Source: Vitellaria paradoxa
Lineage: Eukaryota > Streptophyta > Magnoliopsida > Ericales > Sapotaceae
Length of the DNA: 64,000 bases
NCBI GenBank assembly: GCA_019916065.1
Contig: CM034242.1
Coordinates: forward strand, 15,438,823 to 15,502,822
Direction: 5' to 3'
A model generated the notes under the pieces. The model ran no database searches, had not been told where the DNA came from, and saw nothing but the letters and a program-made list of their open reading frames with translations. Made by a program: the position numbers and the translations under genes. This document shows, in pieces, positions 23,938 through 40,661 of the stretch (positions within the stretch are counted from its first letter, which is position 1; every line of letters begins with the position of its first letter).

Positions 23938-24071
23938 TATTAAACGGTCTTGAATATAAAATTTTAATTAATAATTTTGTAATTTAAATTATTACATGTA
24001 TATTTTTTTTTTTCGCCTAACGCCCCAAATAATTTGATATGACCCTAAGTGGAGGGAGGTGTAATTTACCC

Positions 24072-24928
24072 TTGAATAAAAAGTTGTGTCGGCTGACTGT
24101 CTAATATTTGGAGCAAGCCCCAGAAATTGATATCCTTTAACCAGATTACTCCGCGAATAATATTAGTTGGTGTTCAGGTTTTCAAACACTATATCAGTAA
24201 GTGGGAAATGGGAAAATCCGTGAAGATTGGGAAATGGAAAAGAAATGTGAATGCGTGGGAAGATCTGGAAACGGAGACAAAAGTCACCGGTCACGAGTTG
24301 ATGATGGTACTGCTGAAATGGTGCCACAGCAAAGCCTTTTTCCGAGAGAGTGGCGTGTTGTGGGTAGTGCCCGGTGAAGAAGGCAGAGACATTTCCGTTG
24401 TGCACTTTATTTAATTTATTTTCTTTTTTCTAAATTTTGGAAAATATAATCTATCTGAGTAGAAAAGTAAAATAAAATCCATGGATTAGACTCCAAATTC
24501 TTACAAGGCCACGTTTGTCTCCAGATTAAAACTTGATGTTAGAATGTATATCCATAAAACTCACTCTAATCTCATATTTGATTAAAAAAAGTGTAACTTA
24601 AAAAAAAAAAAAAAAAGGTTAGAAAAAGTGGGAATAAATTATTAGTACCATAGGAGTGCTTATACCTCATTTATATCTAAAAAATGGGATATAAGCAATA
24701 CTATGGAATGTGGTATTACTTATACATCACCTCTAAATTTATTTTTTACCAAAATCTAAAGGTTTAAAATTATTTTCTTTCACATTACATATCAAATTAC
24801 ATATTTTATTTTACACTATATCCCACCAAGCCCATATTAAAAAAAAAATAATCCCACGTGAAAAAAAATAATCCGCTGCTATATCCAATCCTATATGATA
24901 TTTATGCCATCATTCCATCACTCTCTAA
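24072..24928. other. Intergenic with a small GC-richer island, frames on both strands
   Basis: Positions 24127-24414 are open on the plus strand (95 codons) and 24163-24405 on the minus strand (80 codons), in a stretch richer in G and C than its surroundings. I do not recognise either product and see no intron or partner exon. From 24420 to 24928 the sequence is AT-rich and empty, apart from a poly-A tract at about 24600-24617. Confidence 0.35.
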
Positions 24929-25189
24929 GGCACCGTTTGGGAAATTTAACATGTGCTGATGGTAGCTAAAAAAAAAGTTAGGCTAGTAATTAATTAAAAA
25001 AGTTAGCTAATTTTGTATTTAAAAAGGAAAAAAAATTACTTTTTTTAGATTGCTAACTTATAAGGATAAATTGATATTTTTATCCTCAAAAATTTAAAAT
25101 AAGATTAAAATATAAAAAAAATAAAAAATTCTAATTACTGTTAAAGAAGCCATTAGCTCGTGCTAATCGCTACCTTCTCAAACGGTGCC
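24929..25189. mobile_element. PIF/Harbinger-type MITE
   Basis: Ends GGCACCGTTTGGGA and TCTCAAACGGTGCC are inverted repeats, with TAA on both sides (24926-24928 and 25190-25192). Length 261 bp, AT-rich, non-coding. It lies 73 bp upstream of the tRNA gene. Confidence 0.85.
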
Positions 25190-25262
25190 TAAATCAAATA
25201 TAGGTGGCGGGACAGAGGTTATGAAAAAATAAATGTCAATGTTATGTGAAAGATGGAAACTC

Positions 25263-25335
25263 GGGGGTGTAGCTCATATGGTAGAGCGCTCGCTTCGCAT
25301 GCGAGAGGCACGGGGTTCGATTCCCCGCACCTCCA
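25263..25335 (+). tRNA. tRNA-Ala (anticodon CGC), intronless
   Basis: The 73-nt sequence folds as a full cloverleaf. Acceptor GGGGGTG pairs with CACCTCC with one G-U; D arm GCTC-GAGC; anticodon stem CTCGC-GCGAG around loop TTCGCAT; T stem CGGGG-CCCCG around TTCGATT; discriminator A. The anticodon CGC reads GCG (Ala). Box A and box B are intact. No CCA is encoded, as expected for a nuclear gene. A short T run follows at 25340-25344, the expected Pol III terminator position. Confidence 0.97.
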
Positions 25336-25539
25336 AAGTTCTTTTACGATGCGTTGTTTTAGAACAACAATCTGCAATTGTTATGCTTGCTTTTATTTAA
25401 GAATTTTAAAACACCTCTCCAGTATTGTAATAGGAAATCATTCACTAGAAGATCAAATGTAGAACTTAATAAATAATTTTACTGTTTTTAAAGTGAATTT
25501 TACAATAATGCCCATATTATTCATTTTAATGTAGAAGTA

Positions 25540-25627
25540 TATCAAATTTCGCCCAATTTTGCACACTGGACTAACTGGGAGTATCAAATTTCGCCCAATT
25601 TTGCACACTGGACTAACTTGGGAGGGG
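25540..25627. repeat. 42-bp tandem direct duplication
   Basis: The block starting tatcaaatttcgcccaattt occurs at 25540 and again at 25582, almost identical. It is a recent local duplication in otherwise unremarkable AT-rich DNA. Confidence 0.9.
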
Positions 25628-26138
25628 TAGTTTAAGGGCCAATATGCAAAGTAATTAAAATTTAATGTGGAATTTGCTTACGACCAAACTTAGTCCACTG
25701 CATTGATTGATTCATGGTCAAAAGCCCTTCCCAACGGCTCAAGGTGACCATTGCCACAATCCTTATCTTACCAAAAAAAAAAAAAATTAATAATAATAAT
25801 AAATAATAAATAAATAAACAAAGATTCATAATTCTAAAAAGAGGTAAAATTAGGAATTGAATAAAATAATCTTTAATCAATGTTTGTTTCCTTTTTCTTT
25901 AATACTAATGTGACCATTTTCTAGCTATAAAATATCATATGAAATGGTTAATTATAAATTTTCACTGGGAATTGATATGTCATTTTAATGTGCACAAGCT
26001 AACATGATAAGTATTTTATCAACAATATGTCGGTAGGGGACACACACACGTGTATGTGTGTGTGTATTCTTTAATCAATAATTTATTGATAAGAAAAAAA
26101 CAAAAGTGGCCACTTTGAATTAATTTAGAGCCCATTTA

Positions 26139-26504
26139 GGGCTCGTTTGGAGTAAGAAAAAATAAGATAAATTGAGATAAAATGTGATTTGGAGTTAATT
26201 TTGACGTCGTTTTTTTCTGAAAAATTACAAACCGTGGGAATGGTCCCCCAAATCCGTTCCCACGGATTCAAAAAAAATTTTAAAAAATAACGATAATGGT
26301 ACTCATTTAAAAGTTTTCGACATGAAGAATGTGATTGTATAAAAAAATTTACACATTCGGTTAACCTATTTTTAAATTTTTTTTGTTTTTTTTAGCGAAA
26401 TATTGAAATTTTTTGAAATTAGTGATGGCAGGAAAATTAGAGTTAGAGGAGTTGTTAGAGATTTATAGAGTTTTTTGGAAATTTTTTTTACTCCAAACGA
26501 GCCC
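26139..26504. mobile_element. PIF/Harbinger-type MITE
   Basis: Ends GGGCTCGTTTGGAGTAA and TTACTCCAAACGAGCCC are perfect inverted repeats. TTA flanks both sides (26136-26138 and 26505-26507). Length 366 bp. Its interior, reversed, matches the MITE at 45599-46153 (shared stretch around gaatccg, cgctaaaaaaa and ctccaaaaaa), so both belong to one family. Confidence 0.9.
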
Positions 26505-26939
26505 TTATACACACTCCACAAAAAACTAATTTTCATACTGAAACTTAATTATGAAAGTTGCATAATTTGATGAGTTTTTATTCTTTCACAATCTATGAAA
26601 AAATTAAATTGTATAATTAATTGCTCTCATATTAATATAATAATAAAAATAGTAAAGAATTAATATTTTATAAGATAAAATTTTTTTAATTAAAAAAAGT
26701 CATGTCTTTAATTGTTCGATTTATAATAAATTTACTACGATCTATTCTCATGAATTGTCGTTAAATGTAGGCATTATTTATATTAAAAATTACATAAGTA
26801 TATATAATGATGTAATATTAAAGATTAATAAAAGTGTTTAAAAATTGCTAATATTGGATTTTTTTTTTTTGGTAATTAATATTGGGACTTTTATAGAGTA
26901 GTAAATATTAACATTCGTACTTATTCAACTATTCAACAT

Positions 26940-26942
<3 letters not shown>
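26505..26942. other. AT-rich intergenic
   Basis: Nothing recognisable. The stretch is AT-rich, with no open frame worth reporting. Confidence 0.4.
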
Positions 26943-26985
<43 letters not shown>

Positions 26986-27190
26986 TGGTTTGTGGAAAGC
27001 AGATCCCCTCGAGGTGTGACGAGGTGTGAAATCTATCTTGCCCGCAATTGCGCCGTCCCATATGATCACACGCTGTGGCTAGGAGTTGAAATTGGAGGCT
27101 CATCCGGTATTTGATTCTTGGCAATCAACTCAAGTCCACAACTAGCGATTCGATACGTGGCCAAACTACGCACTCGGAGAGGGCTGAGTC
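26943..27190 (-). repeat. Poly-T-led, GC-richer block resembling a retroposed sequence
   Basis: A 42-base T run (26943-26984) is joined to about 205 bases of much higher GC content. Read on the minus strand, this is a GC-richer body ending in a poly-A tail, the shape of a SINE or a retroposed RNA. No Pol III boxes or target-site duplication are convincing, and I do not recognise the body. Confidence 0.35.
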
Positions 27191-27647
27191 TAGCAAAGTT
27201 TTAAAATTTACTTAAATTGGATTTAAGAAAAAATTATTTAAACTTAAATTTAATTTATAAATAATTTAACTGATTAAAATAACGGTTAAAATGACTAATT
27301 CAACTAAATCAAAATGATATTATTTCATTAAATCAAAACAAGATTGTTTTAATCTAAAATTATATATATATATATATATATAATATTTTTCAGAAATTCT
27401 CAAGAAATCCTGAGTTAAGTAATTAATTGACTTCAAATGAATTGCAAAATGAGCTTGCTAAAATTTTATTTTCTTAGGTTAAAATTTTAACTTGAATAGC
27501 TCGATTCAATGGATATTCAATCCAACTTTAGTTTAAAAGGTTGTCGATATATGCGTGAATTTATGATTTAAGTGGTGTTTGAATTGGGTGAAAAAAAATA
27601 AAAAAATTTGCACTAGCAACAATTATAGGGGTAATGTACTATTTCTA

Positions 27648-27694
<47 letters not shown>

Positions 27695-28252
27695 ATTAAA
27701 AATAAATTATTATCTATTATATCATTTATTTATTTACATTAAAAATAAATTTTTAACTACCATTTTATTTATTCATTTTAAGTCATTTTAACTGTTAATA
27801 TTTTTATTTATTTTTAAGTTAATTTAATTACTACTATTTATTTTTAATTTAAATAATTCAATTTTAATAAAATATTAGAATAAAACAAATCATTATAATA
27901 ATAATTAAGTTTAATAAATTATACAAACAGAATACGAAATTTAATTGTAAATTATTATTTATAAAAAAATTAATTTCAATTTAATAAAAAAATTAATAAA
28001 AATGAAACAATTGTCGAGTGTGCCTTGAAGGGTAGTTGGTACATGGCAGTTAAAAACAGGTGGGCCCACAACTATGACCAGTCCAGAAGGAATCATCTAT
28101 TTGTAATCTTTTGTTTTTGTTTATCAACAATGTGGTGGCAACCTAGCTGTGGCTGTGGCTTTGAGGACCCCAACTGCTTGGAATCATTTCTTTCTTCTTC
28201 TTCTTCTTCTTCTTATTATTATTGTAATTCAAGGTGTTTGTGTCTTATTATT
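27191..28252. other. AT-rich intergenic with microsatellites
   Basis: An (AT)n run lies at about 27361-27382, an (ATT)n run at 27648-27692 and a TTC run at about 28190-28213. Positions 28010-28190 have more balanced composition (tggtggcaacctagctgtgg), but no recognisable gene. Confidence 0.45.
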
Positions 28253-28411
28253 GGGGCTGTTTGAAATCTCACAAAATAATATAAAACTCTACAAATTTCT
28301 ATAAACACGAACTATGAAATAATAAAATTTAAATTTTCTGCTTACTGCATAAAATATGAAATATTAATTTTTATAATTTTATACAATTTTATATAACTCC
28401 AAAACACACCC
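28253..28411. mobile_element. Small MITE with 3-bp duplication
   Basis: The left end GGGGCTGTTTGAAATCTC and the right end, read on the minus strand, GGGTGTGTTTTGGAGTTA are inverted repeats at the tip. ATT flanks both sides (28250-28252 and 28412-28414). A related copy lies at about 50680-50814 (shared atttatgcagtaagtaaaaaa-type core). Confidence 0.55.
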
Positions 28412-28555
28412 ATTATTGTAATTCAGGGTGTTGTTCATGGTAATTACAAAACACATCAATTAATTTTTAAAATTTTAAATTAACACTCGAGTTAGTCTCC
28501 AGTGATCTTAAAAAAATTTGAATTAACAACCATTGAAAAAAAATTCAAAATCTTA

Positions 28556-28884
28556 GGTGACATTTGGTTTATTTTTTTATTTTCTATTTTCATTTTATAT
28601 TTTAAAAATCTAAAAATAAAGAAACAAAAAATATTATGTTTTCATTATTTTCAAATTTTTTTTATTTTAGATTAAAAACACTCAAAATGATTTTTTATCA
28701 TTTTTCATTTTATGTGCAAACCCATTTTTTATTTTCTAAAACAAATTTTAAAAATACAAATAACCAAATGCGTTTTGAGATTTTTTCCTATTTTCAAATT
28801 CGTAAAATAGAAAATGAGTTTAAAACAAAAAAATAAAAAATAAATACAGAAAACAAAAAATAGAAAAAACAAACCAAACGAGCG
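28556..28884. mobile_element. PIF/Harbinger-type MITE
   Basis: The left end is GGTGACATTTGGTTTATTT and the right end, minus strand, is GCGCTCGTTTGGTTTG. TTA precedes it, and the right duplication is imperfect. The interior matches, in inverted orientation, the MITE inside UGE intron 1 (34674-35002), for example through atttgtattttcaaaatttgt-type words. Confidence 0.7.
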
Positions 28885-31800
28885 CTTCCTGGTAAGAGCT
28901 ATTCCTCAAACTTCATTTCCTCTCATTCTCTTCTACTTTCCGTTGGGCGGTTGATTCAAATTGTTCCCACAAAGGAGTACAAAAATTTGTTTAGTTGTAG
29001 AATGATTTGTTTATAACTGGTTAAGTAGAATGTGGTCCTTGGGCATGTGTCACCCAAACAAAGCTTTCAAAGTTCATTCCAATTCTTTAATTAAGGATAA
29101 TAAAATTAATGATGCGGTCCTCGATTTGGAAGTTATTCTCCTGGTACACGTGTCATCAGTTCTTAGCTCTTTTTTTTTTTTTTTTTTTTGGGGCGACACG
29201 AGGGGGTGGGGTGTGAGGTTCGGTGAACTTACCAAATCCTTTTTCAGTATTTGTTTTACTCAATTATTTTGGAGTTAGAAAAAGCAAGCGATGTTGAATT
29301 CAGAAGAGAGCTTTATGAAGCCGTTAAGTATTTATTTCAAAGGGAGCCGTGTGAGAGGAGAAAGATCCTTGCATATGCGTATATTTCCCAGCATTATCGG
29401 GCACGTAAAAGGAATGGTCGGTCCCGACTCATTCACGGGATTGTATTTGACAATCACCGTCTACCGTTGTGGAAATCTTATCCTGCTTGAGTATTATCTA
29501 TATATATATATATATATATTATACATATGTATGGATATATTTATATCCGTGCGTGTTTGGGGCAGAGAGATGTATGTATTATCCATTAAATCAATTTAAT
29601 TAAATTTAATTACGTATCTTCCATATCCATAATAATTATCTTTTTATAAATTTAACTTTGTACTTAATTAAAAATAACTACTTGACATATATGTCTTGTC
29701 TGTAATTTAAAATCCTGTATTCTACATTACCCCCCAAAAAAATTTCTTCTTACCTTATTTTTATTACTAACAAAATTAATTCGTAAACAAATAATTTATA
29801 GACCCCTAATAAATAAATAAATAAATAAATTTTATTTGTTTTTTCAACGCGAGCGCACGAGACAATTGGATCAGTATGGTGTGCGTACAAGTTAACTAAA
29901 TAATAAGATATACACACTAAATAAATGGTGGCGTGCGCAAGAAATGGATAATTCAATTGTCGTGCGCACAAGAGAGGCATATCAAGAAATTTATAGGTCA
30001 AGATTTATGCTTTATTTCCAGTCCAGTTTAATGAATAAGTTGATTTCTCAATTCCAAAGGCTAATAAACATATGTAAGTATTCTTTGATCCGGAAGTAGA
30101 ATTGAGTTGAACTTTTTGGGGATTGTTTAAACTCGAATTAAAAAAAAAATCTATTTGTAATTAAAACAAGTTCGATTTATGACTCGTTTTGAATTGAACT
30201 CGAGTTCTAGCTTAAAATTTCACGAGACAGTTATGCTAAAATAATATATATATATAGTTTATAATATTTTTATATTTTTAAGACTAATTTATATAATATT
30301 TTATTTATTATATTTTATACTAAAAACGATTTCGTTTTAATTTAATCGAGTTATTTACCAATAAGACTCGAGCATACGCAAAAACTTTTCTAAACTTTTT
30401 TTTTTTAAGCTCTTAAAAATAAAGCAAAGTGGGTCTAGATCAATTAGCTAGTTTGAGTCTCCTCAAAATCACGGGAGGGTTTACCCATTCGTTAATTTCA
30501 GGATCTCAGAAATTAATTGAGATATGCACAAGTTAGTCTGACACTCTAAGTTATTAAAAAAAGAAAAACAAATGAAAAAATAGAAAAAAAAAAGTATATA
30601 TCAATTACGTTAATAATATAGGCCCAAAATAAATTGCCAACAATTTCTAAGTCCAAATAGTCTCCTCCAAACGAAATAACTTGAATGATTAAGCTAAATT
30701 CAACCCAACAATTACTCAGTTCAAATTAAATATATCCAATTCAAATAAAATAATTAAATCTGATAGTAGCCAACTCAATTAAATTTAGATTAAGAATAAT
30801 TAGGGTTCGAACTATTACATCAAACACACCCTAAAATAATTTTATCTAATTTAATTATAAAAATATTTACAAACACTTGAATTAGCATGCTCATAAGGTT
30901 TAAATGAATGTACCTAAAAACGACAAACAAGTTTATTCACGGATCTTATATAGTCGAGTTCAATTTTATTTAGACTTCACTTATTTATTTATTGAGGTAA
31001 AAAATATATTTAAATTTATTCATTTATCATCTAGAACGAGTAAAAACTAATTTTTTTAACTAATTCATTCGTAAGAAGCTTATACAATATTTTGATTCAT
31101 CTACAAATTCCTTTTACTTACAAGGGCTAAATCTTAAATCAGACACTTCGACCCCTAGGTTTCATCACTTTATATTGAAATACCGAATCCATTAGAATCG
31201 AAGTCATGCTTTATTTTTTTATTAAAATATTAGTTGCTTTGACCATAACCGAAGCTTTACCCATGGTCCTCACCGCCCTGGCGAGAGAATAGGGAAACTT
31301 ATAATTTATGAGAACAGTGGGATTAGCTGTGCCAGAGCATTGATGCTCCCATGCATTATTAAGGCCAATAGTATCGAACTGCTGTTCATTTATTTTTATT
31401 TTCCTTTTTTTCTTTTTCTTCCCTAACAAATTCAAATTCAGCGGGCGGTGGGGGGCGGTTCCGGGTCAAAAAAATTAAATGGACGGGTGGGGCCGACGGC
31501 CTATTTAAAAGATTACAAAAAGGGTTGATGTGATAGAGATTAAGGGCATTATGGTCAATTCACTAATAGAGAAGAATCAGATGCCGCACGGTGCAAAACA
31601 GACAAACGGTGGTTCGGGACTCCTCTACAAGGCTGCAAGACGGAGGAATAGCCGAGAAGCAGATGAGCACAAACAGGTTTCGAATGACAATAATTATATT
31701 TGCCTAGATTGGATAAGTGTTTGGCTTGCGCCAAAAAATAATAATAAAATTAAATTAATATAAAACTAACACGTAATGAAAATCGATTAATGGAAGTTAG

Positions 31801-33200
31801 AGAAAATTAATTTTTTTTTTTGATGTTTTTGGGAATCAAACGTAATGTAAAATATTGCGAAAAAATTCATGCAAGATTAATAAATTAATTTATGATTAAT
31901 ACGATTTTAAATGAATTAAATTATGAAATAAATTAATCATTTAATTTCTGTTTAGAGTGATAAAAAATATTAAAAATTACTGAAAAATAATAAAAATCTC
32001 TAAAAATTATTCATTTTTATCTCATTACACGAATTACGAATCTATAACTTTTTTCAAATTCTATCACTTTTTATCACTACAAACTCCCCCTTAATATATT
32101 TATTAAAATTTAATGATATAATAAAAAAATGATCCTTATAATTTAAAAATTAATTCATTATTCTATCATAATTTGGACTAAAATAAAAAATATTAAATTT
32201 TATTAGGTATCTCACACGTGTTGTATATGTTTATATATAATTTTTTAAAAAATATAATTTGAAAAAAGAGAGGTACATTGAGTCCCTTTAAAAATTAAAA
32301 ATATCTTATTTTAATATAAAAATAAATAATAATGTACTTTTATTTTTGTAGAATTGTCTTAACTAATTTTAAGAAATATAAATTGAATTAAATTTAGAGA
32401 TTCAATCATTTTTGTACATTAGTCTAAATTATAAATGTGTATGTGCTAGCTTTTAAATTAAAAAATATATATATTTTTAGGATAAATTTAAAAAAATGTA
32501 GATATAATTTTTGTTTTGACGATTTATTTCATCTACACCCCTGTGGCTTTAATTTTGTACACTTAAATTCTACACTTTATATAAATGTGCATTTACACTT
32601 TTGAGATTTATATTATATTTATTTAGACCTCTTTATTAGATTTTTCATCTAAAAAATAATTTTTGATTAATATAATATTATGAATTTATTTTTATGCCCT
32701 TACTATTAATATAAAACAGTGCAGAAAAAAAGAGAATTGAGAGTAAGGCTCTTGCATTATTAATTGATACTAATGGATGGAAAGAAAGTGCTATAAAAAG
32801 AAGAACTAAATTTTTCCCTATCTCACGTTTAATTTATTAAATTATTAATAGAAAAAGTAACGATAATATATGTGCGGATAATTACTAATTTATATATAAT
32901 ATAAATTTAAAATATTAATATGAAGTATAATAATTTAAAATACTAATATAGAAAAATTTACCAAAAATTAATAAATTTCATAAAAAAATTAAAAATTTTT
33001 AAAAATTATTTTTTTTTAATTTCATTATACAAATTACGAGACTATATATTTTATAAATTTTTATTTATTTTTTTAGCACTCAAAACACATAGAAAGCAAA
33101 AATCACAGTGCATAGAGGTGAAATAATTTTTTTTTAATTTTATAATATTTATACGGACGCGCTTGAATACCGCACGTTAACCTAAATTAGAACCCGGAAA
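28885..33200. other. Long intergenic region, no gene recognised
   Basis: Nothing with a recognisable product. An open frame at 29251-29490 (reading LEKASDVEFRRELYEAVKYL) lies in a GC-richer patch and is unidentified. Positions 31430-31700 are unusually GC-rich and unexplained. (AT)n lies at about 29500-29520. Two blocks, about 31950-32095 and 32930-33090, share words such as ctcattacacgaattacga with 50500-50650 and are copies of one small MITE family. The rest is AT-rich sequence with gypsy or MITE debris too weak to class. Confidence 0.4.
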
Positions 33201-33312
33201 CAAGTGTTTGGCTCCCACGTGGCTCTTCTGTTCTATGTTATCCCACCAAAATTTGTGCAATAATAACTCCTTAAAGCCCCAGGCGTTTTACTTCCTCTTT
33301 CTCCGCCCGCGT

Positions 33313-33322
33313 CTATATATAA
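33313..33322 (+). promoter_or_regulatory. TATA box of the UGE gene
   Basis: CTATATATAA lies about 148 bp before the ATG at 33470. A pyrimidine-rich CT leader (about 33391-33420) follows, as in many plant 5' leaders. A start near 33345 is inferred from the spacing. Confidence 0.6.
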
Positions 33323-33469
33323 CCCACACAATTACCTTTAAAGTCGCAATTATCAAAACCAATTCCTCTGTTGTCTTCTCTTTGTTGTTACAGGTCTCTT
33401 TCTCTATCGCTCTCTCTCTCAATATACATACACATATATTTATTTGTATATATTATACATTGTGTAGCT

Positions 33470-39860
<6,391 letters not shown>

Positions 39861-40106
39861 TTGACTTAAGCAACGAAAAACTTGTATCATGTAGAGTTAG
39901 GGAATAGGTTTCTAATCAATGAGGGGTAAAATTCGTTGACGATTGGGTGTATTGTTTATTATTAAGAGAACCCACTGGGATGGTGGGGGGAAAAAGAAAA
40001 AGAAAAAGAAAAGTGATAGATTTTAACTTAGAACTGTTGCTTCGGAAACAGCTAGTTGCTCAACTTATATTGTAAATGGCTTATTTGCACAATATAATCT
40101 TCTTTC

Positions 40107-40112
40107 AATAAA
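40107..40112 (+). terminator. Poly(A) signal of UGE
   Basis: AATAAA lies 247 bp after the stop codon, in a T-rich context (tcttctttcaataaa), followed by an A run. This is a plausible 3' end; near-upstream U-rich elements are common in plant 3' ends. Confidence 0.55.
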
Positions 40113-40124
40113 AAAAAAAAAAAT

Positions 40125-40661
40125 TAAACGGTTCCTTACTTTCCTATGCCAACTAGTTTTCCTGCTCTGGTTGCAGTTCTCATTCTTGCATTTGAATCAA
40201 TTAGTTAATTTAATTTATAAATTATTTTGCTTACCATTTATTTTATAATCTTTCACAATTTGTACTGCTAAAAGTGTCCAACAAATCTGTAATGTCAAAG
40301 TCATAGCTTGACAACTAATTGGTGACTCTGTATTGTATATTTAATTGTTCGACTCCATATTGTATATTTAATTTTAGTCGAGCTAAACAGAACATATAAA
40401 ACTTAGGCAGGGTAATCCAGTTAACAAAGTGAAGAGTAAAGCGCATTATCGTTATTTTATATTCCACTTTCAATTAGGTGTGTTAACGCACAGTGACAAA
40501 TGCCAATCCTGTGAGGAATCAATTTAATGAAAAAAGATTGAAATTTCTTGTCTCCCTACGAGTTCTCCCCCTTTTCTTCTCCCGCCTTTTAAGAAAGAGA
40601 AGAAGCGTTTCAAGCATACCGAGTGTGTATAGTAGACATAATTTAATATATTTAAAAAATA
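40125..40661. other. Intergenic
   Basis: No gene is recognised. A short direct repeat (tgtattgtatatttaattgt / catattgtatatttaatttt) lies at about 40330-40375. Confidence 0.4.

Larger units (their letters stand above)
18590..24047 (+). mobile_element. hAT transposon remnant inserted in the foldback MULE
   Basis: Ends are CAGGGTC at 18590 and GACCCTA at 24047, with subterminal words GGCCTAAGGCCCCC on the left and CGCCTAACGCCCC on the right. The 8 bases on each side are AGTGAAAA (18582-18589) and AGTGGAGG (24048-24055), 5 of 8 identical, and they rejoin into the expected arm of the foldback MULE. A remnant of the transposase C-terminus lies near the right end. The middle has been displaced by a 3.7-kb solo LTR. 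Confidence 0.7.
18123..24071. mobile_element. Foldback MULE, host of a nested transposon stack
   Basis: The left arm starts GGGTCAATTTTATCC at 18123. The right arm ends TGTAATTTACCC at 24071, most of that arm lying at 18480-18589 and the last few bases at 24048-24071, because a hAT element split it. The arms are long inverted repeats, as in copies 46789-47262 and 49247-49722. Flanks TTTAGTAAA (18114-18122) and TTGAATAAA (24072-24080) match at 7 of 9 bases, consistent with a 9-bp Mutator-type duplication. It encodes nothing of its own. Confidence 0.7.

Noticed and set aside
29251..29599. Overlapping 79- and 102-codon frames
   Set aside because: No recognised domain, no splice partners, and the second runs into an AT microsatellite; kept only as unidentified sequence.
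31211..31435. Minus-strand frame with an ATG in good context (MGKASVMVKA)
   Set aside because: It stops after a few more codons, with no family match; may be chance or a leader fragment.
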